DNA of 64,000 nt from Synechococcus sp. BIOS-E4-1 (lineage in GTDB: Bacteria > Cyanobacteriota > Cyanobacteriia > PCC-6307 > Cyanobiaceae): assembly GCF_014279995.1 (NCBI RefSeq), contig NZ_CP047935.1, forward strand, positions 345,243-409,242, written 5' to 3'. Of this stretch, positions 17,485-26,728 are shown piece by piece. Position numbers and translations under genes: made by a program. Every line of letters starts with the position of its first letter. The first letter of the stretch is position 1. The notes below the pieces were generated by a model, which did not search any database, had not been told where the DNA came from, and was given only the letters and a program-made list of their open reading frames with translations.

Positions 17485-18536
17485 GCCACATCCCCGAAGC
17501 TGAGGCCGATGGGATCGGTCTCCCGTTCGGCGGTGACTTCCACGAGAGCTGCTCCAACGGAGAGGCCCTGATCGCGCTGATTCAGGAAGTCAGTCGCGCG
17601 CTGGCGCACCTCGCTGCGCACGAAGGCGTAGACATCCTCCGCACCTGCACCTTTCCAGGCGTCGGGTGAGAAGCGCTCGATCGAGTCAGCAATCACGGCG
17701 CCCGCATTGACCAATGGATCCGGCAGCACACGGATGCCGCGGCGACGCAGGTCGTCGGCGAGCTGAGTGCTCTGGAAGGGAGCATTGGCCGCTGGGACCA
17801 CGGATTTGACCCTCAGGGCCGAGGCGATTTCAGCATTGATCAGACCTGAGATCGAGCAGGGGAGCAGCAGATCCAGCTTCAGCTCCCACCAGGGACACTC
17901 CTGAGGCAGAGGAGTGGCACCAGGGAAGCCTGCACGTTCGCAACTGAGATCCACGGTGAACACGGTCCAGCCGTGTTGAACAAGGGCGCGGGCCACGGTG
18001 CCGCCGACGGCGCCACATCCATGCACCAGTGCCCGACCCGGTGTCGCGTCAGCCAGCGATGATTCGAGCACCGCTTCGACGGCGCCGAGAGTGCCATGAG
18101 CCGTTGCTGCGCTGGCATCAACAGGGCTGCCGACGGCTGCCAGCACATGGGGCGTGAGTTCGGTCAGGCGCTCCATATCCTCCAGGCTGGTATTGAGATC
18201 ACAGCCGGTGATCATGGCTCCTTCGAGAGACTCCAGAAGCCCAGCGGTAATGCTGATCAGTTCGTCCTTCACCGCCTCCGGTTCGGCGGCGCGCGCCACG
18301 ATCTTGCCGCCGGCGAAACCGGTGCCATAGAGGTCGTGCTTGTGGGTCATCAGCCCTGCCAGTCGCTGACCATCAGCAATGCAGGCCTCATCGCTGGGGT
18401 AATTGAGCAGACGCAGGCCGCCGTTGGCCGGACGGCGTGCATCCGTGTTCTCGGCGACCACGAACACCGACAGATGGTCGGAGACATGTTCAGCTAGCAC
18501 CGAGACGTCCGGCGCGGGTCGGGTTGTTGTTGTCAT
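17481..18536 (-). CDS. Glu/Leu/Phe/Val dehydrogenase family enzyme, leucine dehydrogenase-like
   Basis: A 351-residue NAD(P)-dependent amino-acid dehydrogenase homologue. Catalytic positions of leucine dehydrogenase are conserved: Lys66 in MTHKHDLYG, Lys78 in GFAGGK, and Asp113 in ITGCDLNTSLEDM. The dinucleotide loop is VHGCGAVGG near 172-179, and DPLVNAGAVIADSIE matches the NAGG region. So it should interconvert an L-amino acid and its 2-oxo acid with ammonium; side-chain specificity is unknown. The start ATG shares its A with the stop of the methyltransferase (TGATG), and its own stop overlaps the next start (ATGA): strong translational coupling. Confidence 0.85.
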   Translation of the reverse strand: MTTTTRPAPDVSVLAEHVSDHLSVFVVAENTDARRPANGGLRLLNYPSDEACIADGQRLAGLMTHKHDLYGTGFAGGKIVARAAEPEAVKDELISITAGLLESLEGAMITGCDLNTSLEDMERLTELTPHVLAAVGSPVDASAATAHGTLGAVEAVLESSLADATPGRALVHGCGAVGGTVARALVQHGWTVFTVDLSCERAGFPGATPLPQECPWWELKLDLLLPCSISGLINAEIASALRVKSVVPAANAPFQSTQLADDLRRRGIRVLPDPLVNAGAVIADSIERFSPDAWKGAGAEDVYAFVRSEVRQRATDFLNQRDQGLSVGAALVEVTAERETDPIGLSFGDVA

Positions 18537-19573
18537 CAGGTCACTTTCTCCATTATTTGGTGGTGCTCCACGTAATCCAGACTCCACTCAGAGGGGGCTT
18601 CCGCAATGCGTTGCTCCAGGCGGCGGTACACCTCATCGGCCGCTGCATCTCCAGCAGCGCTGGCGAAGCTGTGACGGCTCCAACTCCGGATCGTGGCCAT
18701 CAGTCCAGTTGCGAAGGCTGCGGTATCGCCGTTCTCCTCCCAGCGACGGCGGTAGGGGCACTTGACGTAAACGGTGCGCTCATCCACCAGACGCAGACCA
18801 TTGCGGTAAGGCGCTGAGCTCTGATCTTTCAGCGGCGCCATGAACTCATCGGGTGATTTGTAGAAGTTCAGCACCGTCCCCTTGCGGTACTGCTCCTCGG
18901 AGATCACACCTTCGTCGGCGAGGCTCTTCCAGATCTGATGCAGCTGGTCGTGCACATTGCGGGTTTCGCCTCCGTTGTGGCCGAGGTAGCGACCCTCTTC
19001 ATCCCGGGACAGGTTCACCGTCAACAGGCGACCACCGACCTTGAGCTCTTTGCTGCGTAATTCCAGAACGGCAGTCCAGTCCTTGAGCGCCTGTGCCGTG
19101 AAGCGTTGCAGAGCATCGGAATCGCCGGATGCCAGCACGTGGGTATGGGTATTCAGGGGACCTGGCGACTCACTCAGCCAGTGCATGGCGGTGGCGGAAA
19201 AGCCAAAACTCACCGTGTTGGGACCTACGGATGGCTCGTAGAAGCTGCGGGCACTCACCAGCACGGTGGGTTTGGGAGCGCGCGGAATCTGCAGTGCCAG
19301 ATTTTCGGCCAGGGCAACGTTGTCATTGCTGGGCAGATCGTTGCCGATCAGGGTCAGGTGGGCCTGGGGCTGGTTGGCATGCAGGCGGTCCAGCACCTGG
19401 TGCCACAGACCTACTGCAGTGCCTCCATCGGCGGCGCCGTAATCGATCAGGACATAGCTGTCAGCAGCAGCCAGTTGGTCAACACAAGTCAGGGCCCAGT
19501 CCGAGGCGGCTTCGATGCAAAGCAGAGCGCCTTCAGTCTGTGCGCTGTAACCGGTGGTCATGGCGATGGCCAT
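18536..19573 (-). CDS. SABATH-type SAM-dependent carboxyl methyltransferase
   Basis: A 345-residue protein with the layout of the SABATH (salicylate/benzoate/theobromine methyltransferase) family better known from plants. YVLIDYGAADGGTAVGLW at 40-57 is the SAM loop; VSARSFYEPSVGP followed by SFGFSATAMHWLSESP corresponds to the family's GSFY and SSYSLxWLS blocks that line the substrate pocket. Such enzymes methylate small carboxylic acids or ring nitrogens. The substrate is unknown. It is the first gene of a four-gene overlapping set; it lies 77 bases after rdgB, which could place it in the same transcript or behind its own promoter. ATG 19573 is used; codon 5 is also ATG. Confidence 0.8.
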   Translation of the reverse strand: MAIAMTTGYSAQTEGALLCIEAASDWALTCVDQLAAADSYVLIDYGAADGGTAVGLWHQVLDRLHANQPQAHLTLIGNDLPSNDNVALAENLALQIPRAPKPTVLVSARSFYEPSVGPNTVSFGFSATAMHWLSESPGPLNTHTHVLASGDSDALQRFTAQALKDWTAVLELRSKELKVGGRLLTVNLSRDEEGRYLGHNGGETRNVHDQLHQIWKSLADEGVISEEQYRKGTVLNFYKSPDEFMAPLKDQSSAPYRNGLRLVDERTVYVKCPYRRRWEENGDTAAFATGLMATIRSWSRHSFASAAGDAAADEVYRRLEQRIAEAPSEWSLDYVEHHQIMEKVT

Positions 19574-19650
19574 CGACCTCGTCAGCGACAGATCACACCG
19601 TACAGGAGCTGTTTGTCAGCACCTCGTCACAATCAGTGCATTCCTGGGTC

Positions 19651-20238
19651 TCACTGCTGAGAAAGCAGTTGTTTCAAGCCTGGTTCCAGAAGTGCGAAAG
19701 CCCGACCACGGTGGCCATGGGATTTTTTTTCCTGCAGAGACATTTCGGCGAAGGTTTTCTGTGTGCCTTCAACTTCAAAAATCGGGTCGTAACCGAAGCC
19801 CTGATCTCCCCTCGGTGATCGGGTAATCCATCCCTTGCAATGGCCCTCCACCTCGAGCAGCACCGTGCCGTCAGGAGCCGCCACACAGAGAGCTGCACAG
19901 AAGCGGGCATTGCGATTGTCTTCAGGCTTCAGCGCCTGCAGCAGTCGAGCGATCCGTTCCGGATCGCTCGGGGCATAGCGGGCGGAGTGAACGCCTGGAG
20001 CTCCATCAAGAGCATCCACACTCAGCCCTGAGTCGTCCGCGAGAGCCCATTCCCCGGTCTTGGCCGCCACGGCAACGGCTTTGATACGGGCGTTGGCGGT
20101 GAAGGTATGACCGGTTTCTTCCACCTCCAACCCTTCAGGCTGGGCTTTCACTTTCAGCGGAAGTCCGCTCAGCAGACCTTCAAATTCCCGCACCTTGCCC
20201 TGGTTGCCGCTGGCGATCACAAGTGTTTGCCTATCCAT
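19651..20238 (-). CDS. rdgB: Non-canonical purine NTP pyrophosphatase (dITP/XTP)
   Basis: This 195-residue enzyme hydrolyses dITP, ITP and XTP to monophosphates, keeping deaminated purines out of nucleic acids. It begins with TLVIASGNQGKVREFEGLL (S/T-x-N-x-x-K nucleotide motif), has EWALADDSGLSVDALDGAPGV with the metal-binding acids, and GDQGFGYDPIFEV near the C terminus, all signatures of the RdgB/HAM1 family. ATG at 20238 follows the phosphohexomutase stop by two bases, so the pair is likely co-translated. Confidence 0.95.
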   Translation of the reverse strand: MDRQTLVIASGNQGKVREFEGLLSGLPLKVKAQPEGLEVEETGHTFTANARIKAVAVAAKTGEWALADDSGLSVDALDGAPGVHSARYAPSDPERIARLLQALKPEDNRNARFCAALCVAAPDGTVLLEVEGHCKGWITRSPRGDQGFGYDPIFEVEGTQKTFAEMSLQEKKSHGHRGRAFALLEPGLKQLLSQQ

Positions 20239-20240
20239 GC

Positions 20241-21704
20241 TCAAGCGCTCTCAGCGAAGCGGCGGGCCCAGGCGAGCACGGCTGCCACACGATCGCTGTC
20301 GGGTGCTTCGCAGTACAACCGGAGCAGGGGTTCAGTGCCGGAGAAGCGCAACATCAACCAGTGGCTGGGGCCAAGTCTCAGTTTCACACCGTCCGTTGTG
20401 ATCACCTCTGCCACCGTCTGTCCTGCCACCTCTTCTGGAGGCTGGGTTGCCAGCAGATGCTCCAGGCGTCGTCGGGACTCCATATCGGCCAGGCGCAGAT
20501 CGAGCCGGTCGTAATGACTGGAGCCACCGCAGCGCTGACGCAAAGACTGCATCCGCGCTCCCAGCGGCATCCCGCCTTGAACAAGTGCCTCCAGCACGAG
20601 CATGGCCGCGAACAGCGCATCACGTTCAGGCAGGTGCATGCCGAAGCCGACACCTCCAGACTCCTCTCCTCCGATCAGCACATCACCCGCCAGCATCTCT
20701 GCGGCGATGTATTTGAAGCCCACAGGAAGTTCAAGCACTTCCCTGCCCAGGTCTTCAGCCACCAGGCGCATCAGGTCCGAACCGCTGACGGTCTTGACCA
20801 CGCTTCCCGGTAACTGCCTTGCTCCGGCGAGGTGATCGATCAGCAGAGGCATCAGTTGCTGGGTGCTGCAGAAGCAACCGTGCTCATCCACGGCTGCGAT
20901 GCGGTCGCCATCACCATCGAAAACAAGGCCCACTGCAGGCTGCCCGTTGCGACTGGAGGCTTGAACCGTCTCAATCAGATCCTGCAGGTGAGAGGCGAGC
21001 GGTTCCGGAGGGCAGCCCCCGAAGAGAGGATCACGCTGGCTGCGGATCTCAGAGACAAGACCTTCGGCATCCGACCCGAGCAGATCAGACACACAACCTG
21101 CCGCAGAGCCATGCATCGGGTCCACGATCACCCGCAGGCCCATGGCCTTTAGCCCAGAGCTGATGGCGTCCAGATTCAGCTTGGTTCGCAGCCCCTCAAG
21201 GTGTTCGCTGCGGGCGTCAAAGCGAGTTGGCTCCCCTGCAACCGGCACACTGATACTGCCTGCGGCCAAGCGCCGTTCCACCGCGGCAGTGAACGTGCCA
21301 TCCACCGATCCGCCGAACGGTCCCTTGATCTTCAAACCCAGCCATTCGGGCGGGTTGTGGCTGGCCGTGATCACAAGGGCTCCCAGCGCCCGGCGCTGCA
21401 CCACCGTCCAGCTGCATGCCGGTGTGGGAACAGGAGTGCTTGTGAGCAGTGGTTCCAAGCCAACTCCGCGCACCGAGGAAGCAATCGCCTCAGCAAGCTC
21501 TGGTGCCAGGAAACGGCGGTCGTAGCCGATCACCACGGTTTTGCTGTTGAGCGGATCCGATGCTTGATGGGCAAGTTCCTGTGCTGCGGCTGCTGCCACC
21601 GGCAGCAGCCGCTCCATGGTGATGTCCACCCCAAGGATTCCCCGCCATCCGTCGGTGCCGAAACGGATCGGAGCTGCGCTCAGAGGGAGGGGAGCCGACG
21701 CCAT
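20241..21704 (-). CDS. Phosphoglucomutase/phosphomannomutase family protein
   Basis: A 487-residue phosphohexomutase. FGTDGWRG opens domain 1, ALVITASHNPPEW holds the phosphoserine (TASHNP), VFDGDGDRIAAVD binds Mg2+, GGEESGGVGFG is the sugar-ring recognition loop, and LRFSGTEPLLRLYCEA is the phosphate-binding loop of domain 4. It should interconvert hexose 1- and 6-phosphates for glycogen or envelope sugar synthesis; glucose versus mannose preference is not settled, although GEESG is the form seen in phosphoglucomutases. ATG at 21704 is chosen over one six codons upstream. It is divergent from the nuclease pseudogene. Confidence 0.9.
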   Translation of the reverse strand: MASAPLPLSAAPIRFGTDGWRGILGVDITMERLLPVAAAAAQELAHQASDPLNSKTVVIGYDRRFLAPELAEAIASSVRGVGLEPLLTSTPVPTPACSWTVVQRRALGALVITASHNPPEWLGLKIKGPFGGSVDGTFTAAVERRLAAGSISVPVAGEPTRFDARSEHLEGLRTKLNLDAISSGLKAMGLRVIVDPMHGSAAGCVSDLLGSDAEGLVSEIRSQRDPLFGGCPPEPLASHLQDLIETVQASSRNGQPAVGLVFDGDGDRIAAVDEHGCFCSTQQLMPLLIDHLAGARQLPGSVVKTVSGSDLMRLVAEDLGREVLELPVGFKYIAAEMLAGDVLIGGEESGGVGFGMHLPERDALFAAMLVLEALVQGGMPLGARMQSLRQRCGGSSHYDRLDLRLADMESRRRLEHLLATQPPEEVAGQTVAEVITTDGVKLRLGPSHWLMLRFSGTEPLLRLYCEAPDSDRVAAVLAWARRFAESA

Positions 21705-21757
21705 GGCATGCCTGTAGTCCATCTGGATTTAGCAGTTGGCCGCCTTAACCTCAGACC

Positions 21758-23323
21758 ATGGGTGACACCCCTTCTGCTGACAAGCCACTCACCGACCGAC
21801 TGCTGCGCAGCTGGTCCCGCTGCCGGCGCCGGGCCTGGCTCGATCGCCATGGTGATCAGGGCAAGAGGGTTTACACCGCCCATCGCACTCTCCAGCTTGA
21901 TGATCAGCAACGCAGTTTTGTTGCGTTGCTGCCCCACAAGCCTGGACACGGGCTCGCCGCCTGTGAACGGGGTGAAGTCGGTGTGGTGGGACTGAGACTG
22001 CGCGGACAGACCGCAGAGGGCTACAGCATTGAGGCGCATCCCGCTCTGCTGCAGCGTCAGCCGGGCCGCAGTCGCTGGGGAGATTACGTTTACCGGCCTG
22101 TGTTGGCCCGGCAGGGGCGACGACTCACCCGGGAGCATCGACTTCAGCTGGCGTTGTCAGCCCGTCTGCTCGCACAACTTCAGCAGGCTCCTGTGATCGA
22201 TGGCCTGGCTCTGGCGGGAGCAGGCCGTTACCTCGAGAAGGACAAGGTTGCTCTCGGTGAAAACCTGCAGCGTCAGCTGGATGAGGCATTGCGCAAACTG
22301 GCGGCTGATCTGGAGCGGACCGAGGCGCCCCCGCTCGCGTCTGACCGGCGCAAGTGCTCGTTGTGCAGCTGGCGAGCCGTGTGCAACGCCGAGGCACGTC
22401 GGATTGGGCATCTCAGTGAGGTCAGTGGTATCGGCGCCAAGCGTCGGGAGATGCTTCTCGAGCTGGGGATTGATGGTTTGCATGCACTTGCCGATGCCGA
22501 CCCGCATCGTCTGGCCGAGCAGCTGCAGCGATTTGGAGACCAGCACGGCGCCGTGGCGGCTCCACTCGTGGCTCAGGCCCGAGCCCAGCGGGATGGACAA
22601 GCGGAGACTCTGGCCGATTCACCGGCGCTGCCGGAACTGATCAAGGCGCCTGGGGTGTTGATCTATGACATCGAATCAGACCCGGATGCCCGTGATGACT
22701 TTCTGCATGGATTTGTCTGTCTGCCTCGGGATCCCGACGGCCGCTGGGCTCTTGATCGGGCGAGTTATCACCCTTTACTGATGCTTCAGGAACATGGAGA
22801 AGGCCGTTGCTGACAACGCATCAAGCGATTCCTGAACCGTTATGAGGGCTGGCCGGTGCTCCACTTCGGCGAGACGGAGTCGCTGGCTCTGTGCAAGATG
22901 GCCCAACGTCAGGGCGTCAGTGATGGGGATCGGCATGCCCTGCGCTGCAGGCTTGTCGATGTGCATGCTCGCCTGCGCAGTCACTGGCGACTTCCTCTCA
23001 ACAGCTATGGGTTGAAGACAGTGGCCAACTGGCTTGGATTCAGTTGGAGTCAGGCTGGTGTCGATGGTGCAAGGGCTCTGCTCTGGTGGAGGCAGTGGCG
23101 TGGCACCGGACCACTGGACCGTGGGCATGTCCAGGCTCTGCGCTGGATCTTCACTTACAACCGTGATGACTGTTTGGCCACCTGGACGGTGGCGGCATGG
23201 ATGCTGGCAGCCGACAGCCCCTCTCAACCTCGGGTGGGTGGGTCGCAGAAGGCACTGGGTCGTGCGATGGAGACCTCCACATCACTGCTTCCTGCTTGCA
23301 GTGTTTCCGCTTCGAGCGCCTGA
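21758..23323 (+). pseudogene. TM0106-family RecB-like nuclease, broken by in-frame TGA
   Basis: The frame encodes an N-terminal RecB/Cas4-like nuclease domain with a KCSLCSWRAVC cysteine group (probable Fe-S ligands), a helix-hairpin-helix (VSGIGAKRREMLLELGI), and a C-terminal DEDD-type exonuclease opening at LIYDIESDP. At 22811-22813 a TGA stops translation after residue 351, yet the same frame continues without interruption to 23323 with plausible protein (VLHFGETESLAL, then YNRDDCLATW, the last exonuclease motif). TGA differs from Trp TGG by one base. The upstream product would keep the nuclease domain but lose exonuclease motifs; a GTG at 22856 could start a separate fragment. A sequencing error is possible. 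The 3' end overlaps ygfZ by 100 bases. Confidence 0.78.
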
Positions 23324-24078
23324 CGTCTGACCAGGGCGAGGCCGAAACTGCTCCCCGTTGCATGGTCTGTGGACACGCTGGTGATGATCCCTGCACGCGA
23401 GTCATTCAGCTTGAGCTGATCGCCGCTTTGCAGGACATTTTTTGTGTCAGAGGTGCTGTGCCAGCAACGCAGCTGCTGTTTCACACCACCGCGGGACGCC
23501 AGCTTGGCCACGGTTTCCTGGCCGAGATAACAGCCTTTGTTCAGCTCGACCCAATCGGATAAACCCAGTTCAAAGGGATTGGTGTCGCCAGTGAGCTCCT
23601 GTTCTCCCAGGGGCCAGCCCTGCTTGTTCCGCCAGCACTCCAGTTCTGTGGCGCTGCAGGGTGAAAGATCTGCCCAGGAGGTCGGCGGCTCGCTGCTTTC
23701 ACTGAGCCAGATCACCTGGTTCAGGTCGGGTGCCTTGCCCGCTTCCAGGCGTTGCAGCCGGCGCTGCTGACGCTGTTCTCCCAGTCGCACCTGGTCTGCA
23801 GGAAAGATCACCCGATCAAACCCGCCGACGACGCTGTCGCTGTTTCCGTTGAGCACGAGGACATCGGCGCCTGCGGAATCCAGACGAATTTCAAGCAAGG
23901 CCTGCACGCGGCCAGTGGCATTAAGCCAACAGGCCTGGATCAGATCGCCGGGGGCGCAGCCGTCGACCTTTGCGCTGGTCTGGCCATGCAGGAAGCTGCC
24001 GCAGCCTCTTCCCTCAAGGCGGATGAGAGGAAATCGTCCATCCCAGATCAATTCCGTTGCGTCCTGATTGCTGTTCAT
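23224..24078 (-). CDS. ygfZ: YgfZ/GcvT-domain, folate-binding Fe-S maintenance protein
   Basis: A 284-residue protein of the YgfZ/IBA57 family, which uses a folate-binding fold to help build or repair certain Fe-S enzymes. FLHGQTSAKVDG near 30-41 and the signature NKGCYLGQETVAKL near 185 (K-G-C-Y-x-G-Q-E, with the functional Cys) identify it. The ATG at 24078 shares a base with the pyrE stop (TGATG), so the two are translated together. Its 3' end overlaps the C terminus of the broken nuclease gene on the other strand. Confidence 0.9.
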   Translation of the reverse strand: MNSNQDATELIWDGRFPLIRLEGRGCGSFLHGQTSAKVDGCAPGDLIQACWLNATGRVQALLEIRLDSAGADVLVLNGNSDSVVGGFDRVIFPADQVRLGEQRQQRRLQRLEAGKAPDLNQVIWLSESSEPPTSWADLSPCSATELECWRNKQGWPLGEQELTGDTNPFELGLSDWVELNKGCYLGQETVAKLASRGGVKQQLRCWHSTSDTKNVLQSGDQLKLNDSRAGIITSVSTDHATGSSFGLALVRRQALEAETLQAGSSDVEVSIARPSAFCDPPTRG

Positions 24079-24677
24079 CACTGTTCAGGCTCCCTGTTCT
24101 GTTCAAGCTCCCTGGCTTTGGCCGCGACTTCGCTGAGTCGAAACAGGCTGACCAGTTGCAGGCCTGCCTCCTCCATGGCCTCCTGGCCACCTTCCTCACG
24201 ATCGACGATGGTGACCACTCGCCGAACGCGGTATCCGGCTTCCTTCAGCTGGTTGACAGCCTGGATGGAGGAGCCACCGGTCGTGACGACGTCTTCCAGC
24301 ACCGTCACCAGGGCACCCGCCTCAGGGAGTGGGCCCTCCAACCAGGCCCCGGTGCCATGGCCTTTGGCCTGTTTGCGCACAATCAGCGCATTCAGATCAC
24401 GTCCCTGTTGCGCCGCTGCCATGGCAACCCCGCTGACTAAGGGATCTGCCCCAAGCGTGAGGCCACCCACGGCCATGGCTTCCTTGTCCACCAGAGCCAG
24501 CATGGCTGGACTGAGCAAAGCAAGGCCGCTGCCACTCAGGGCCACCGGTTTGCAGTTCACATAGTGTTCGCTGCTGCGACCCGATGCGAGAGTGAACTGC
24601 CCGTGCCGGTAAGCCTCCAGGGCCAGTCGGTCCAGAAGGACCTGGCGATCCAAAAACGGCTCGGAATTGACGGGCAT
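24078..24677 (-). CDS. pyrE: Orotate phosphoribosyltransferase
   Basis: PyrE joins orotate to PRPP to make orotidine 5'-phosphate in pyrimidine synthesis. The 199-residue chain shows [17 protein letters not shown] (substrate entry), [24 protein letters not shown] (flexible loop with catalytic Lys) and [14 protein letters not shown], the PRPP-binding motif. ATG at 24677. The reading frame of ygfZ begins inside its stop codon. It is divergent from a small exported protein. Confidence 0.95.
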   Translation of the reverse strand: MPVNSEPFLDRQVLLDRLALEAYRHGQFTLASGRSSEHYVNCKPVALSGSGLALLSPAMLALVDKEAMAVGGLTLGADPLVSGVAMAAAQQGRDLNALIVRKQAKGHGTGAWLEGPLPEAGALVTVLEDVVTTGGSSIQAVNQLKEAGYRVRRVVTIVDREEGGQEAMEEAGLQLVSLFRLSEVAAKARELEQNREPEQ

Positions 24678-24722
24678 GGGGGCTGGTGCTTCGCGGATCC
24701 TCTGCCTAGTTTGCGCGCAGTG

Positions 24723-25259
24723 GTGCCTCTTCCCTTGGACAGGCTGCGATTGAGATCATTGCTTCTGCTTCTTTCACTGAGTTCGTTGCAGACTGCTGCA
24801 GTGGCTCGACCGGTGGTCTGCACCACCACGCTGGAGGCCCCATCGGTCCTGCTCATCGAAGGAGGTGAGCAGGCATCACCGGTTGAAGTGACCCGTTGCG
24901 CCAGGGTGCAAAGCACCGCAGCGCTGATGGAGGAGCGCTTCTACACCTGGACAGCCCCCTTCGCCAGCGGTGTGAATATCCGGCATCAGCTCGCCGACAT
25001 CTATGGATTCGCTGTGGCTGGTCCCGATGGCGAGCGCTGGATGGGCTTTGGTTTCCCTGATCAAACGATTGTCTGGGATGGCTCGGCCGTGGAGAACACC
25101 TACCGGATGTTGCTTGAGAATCAGAGTGATCCGATCCCCTGGCGCACCGTTGATATTCCCAACGGCTTCAGTGGCAGCATCGCTGAGGACATGGCCTCCC
25201 CCGTTCCTGATCGCGTTCAGGAGCTGGAAGTCTTTTCTCCGGTCCGTGCACTGTGGTAA
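24723..25259 (+). CDS. Exported protein of unknown function
   Basis: About 178 residues beginning with a signal peptide ([20 protein letters not shown], cleavage probably after AVA). The mature part has paired cysteines ([21 protein letters not shown]) that could form a disulfide in the periplasm, and an acidic C terminus. I do not recognise a family. GTG codons at 24720 and 24723 are the plausible starts; the frame is open upstream but would overlap pyrE. It precedes the tRNA gene by 14 bases. Confidence 0.62.
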   Translation: MPLPLDRLRLRSLLLLLSLSSLQTAAVARPVVCTTTLEAPSVLLIEGGEQASPVEVTRCARVQSTAALMEERFYTWTAPFASGVNIRHQLADIYGFAVAGPDGERWMGFGFPDQTIVWDGSAVENTYRMLLENQSDPIPWRTVDIPNGFSGSIAEDMASPVPDRVQELEVFSPVRALW

Positions 25260-25273
25260 ACCCACGGATCAAG

Positions 25274-25346
25274 GGGGGTCTAGCAATCTGGTGAATGCAG
25301 CGAACTCATAATTCGCCTAAGGCGGGTTCGATCCCCGCGACCCCCA
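25274..25346 (+). tRNA. trnM: tRNA with CAT anticodon, probably elongator tRNA-Met
   Basis: A full cloverleaf can be drawn: acceptor GGGGGTC/GACCCCC, D arm GCA/TGC, anticodon stem GCGAA/TTCGC around loop CTCATAA, variable loop CTAAG, T arm GCGGG-TTCGATC-CCCGC, discriminator A, 73 bases. CCA is not encoded. The G1-C72 pair and lack of three G-C pairs at the base of the anticodon stem argue against initiator tRNA. A CAT anticodon could also belong to the lysidine-modified tRNA-Ile; the acceptor G4-G5 rather than C4-C5 favours Met. Confidence 0.9.
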
Positions 25347-25359
25347 TTGTTTTGTTCCA

Positions 25360-26673
25360 ATGCGCACTCTGCTGCTGATCGCGCTGCTGGTTCTGCCGGC
25401 TCTGTTTTCAGCAGCTGAGGTGGCGCTGCTCCGGCTTAGGCCCAGTCAGGTTCAGGCTCTCACTGAGGAGGGCCGCCCCGGTGCCCAGTCTGTTCAGAGA
25501 CTTCAGCGGCATCTGCGCATCGCTCTGCTGATGACACAGTTCGGGGCTTCCCTGTCGCTGGTGGCCCTCGGCTGGATCGGTCGTGGATTCGGTCAGCGCT
25601 GGTGGCCACTGGAGATGCCTGCAGGCCGCTGGTGGGATCTCGCCTGGTTTTTGCTGCTGGTCGTGCTGGCCACACTGATTGCGGGCCTTTTGCCACGCGC
25701 CTGGGTGCTGAGCCGTCCCGAGTTTGCAGCCCTGCAACTTGGGCCTGTTCTCGAGGGAGCGATCCGGGTGCTGAGTCCGCTGCTGTCGGTACTCGACAGC
25801 CTGGCTTCGCTGTTGCTGCGCGTTGCAGGGCTCACCCAGCGCTGGGATGCCCCTGTTCCGGCTCTCACGGCAGGCGAGCTGGAGACTTTGATCGAGAGTG
25901 GCGCTGTGACGGGTCTCAAACCCGACGAACGCAACATCCTTGAAGGTGTGTTTGCATTGCGCGACACCCAGGTTCGTGAGGTGATGGTGCCGCGTTCAGG
26001 CATGGTCACCCTTCCTGTTGAGGTCCGTTTCGCAGAGTTGATGGAGGCGGTTCATCGCACGCGTCACGCCCGCTTTCCCGTGATCGGTCAATCGCTCGAT
26101 GATGTTCGGGGAGTCCTTGATCTAAGGCGTCTTGCCGAGCCCATCGCCCGCGGAGAGCTGCGCGAAGACTCCTGGCTGGAGCCCTACCTGATGCCTGCGC
26201 AGACGGTGCCGGAGACCAGCAACCTGGCCGATCTGCTCGCCATCATCCGTTCAGGTAATCCCCTGCTGTTGGTGGTCGATGAACATGGCGGAACGGAGGG
26301 TCTCGTCACCGCAGCAGACCTCACTGGAGAAATCGTCGGCGATGAACCTGACGATGAAACAGATGAACCGGACCTGGTGCCGATGGAGGATCAGCCAGGA
26401 ACATGGCTGGTGGCCGGAGATCTGGAGATTGTCGAGCTGAATCGTCAGCTTCAGCTGGATCTTCCCGAAGCCAGTGACCATCACACCTTGGCTGGGTTCC
26501 TGCTGGAACGGCTTCAGCACATCCCTTCACCAGGCGAGGCATTGCGCCACCACAACATCCAGTTCGAGATCGTTGCCATGGCTGGTCCCCGCATCGTGCG
26601 GGTGCTTCTGGTTCTCATTGAAGAGCCGGATTCACCGGTCGACTCCATCAATCAAGAACAGGGATTGGTGTGA
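25360..26673 (+). CDS. CNNM/CorC-like membrane protein with CBS pair
   Basis: 437 residues in the order DUF21 membrane domain (hydrophobic segments at about 1-20, 55-75, 95-115 and 135-155), a CBS pair (TQVREVMVPRSGMVTL to about 325, with FPVIGQSLDDVRGVLDLR and LLLVVDEHGGTEGLVT), and a C-terminal CorC/HlyC transport-associated domain (GTWLVAGDLEIVELNRQL). Family members are linked to Mg2+ or Co2+ efflux; the old name hemolysin is misleading. The ATG starts 13 bases after the tRNA. Confidence 0.88.
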   Translation: MRTLLLIALLVLPALFSAAEVALLRLRPSQVQALTEEGRPGAQSVQRLQRHLRIALLMTQFGASLSLVALGWIGRGFGQRWWPLEMPAGRWWDLAWFLLLVVLATLIAGLLPRAWVLSRPEFAALQLGPVLEGAIRVLSPLLSVLDSLASLLLRVAGLTQRWDAPVPALTAGELETLIESGAVTGLKPDERNILEGVFALRDTQVREVMVPRSGMVTLPVEVRFAELMEAVHRTRHARFPVIGQSLDDVRGVLDLRRLAEPIARGELREDSWLEPYLMPAQTVPETSNLADLLAIIRSGNPLLLVVDEHGGTEGLVTAADLTGEIVGDEPDDETDEPDLVPMEDQPGTWLVAGDLEIVELNRQLQLDLPEASDHHTLAGFLLERLQHIPSPGEALRHHNIQFEIVAMAGPRIVRVLLVLIEEPDSPVDSINQEQGLV

Positions 26674-26728
26674 TTCACCCCCGATTGCACTGATCACCGA
26701 TAATCAGCCGGTTCGCGCAGTCCCACTG

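Noticed and set aside
22811-22813. Recoding of TGA as Trp or selenocysteine in the nuclease gene
   Set aside because: Cyanobacteria use TGA as stop throughout this window (many genes here end in TGA), and no selenocysteine element or slippery site was seen.
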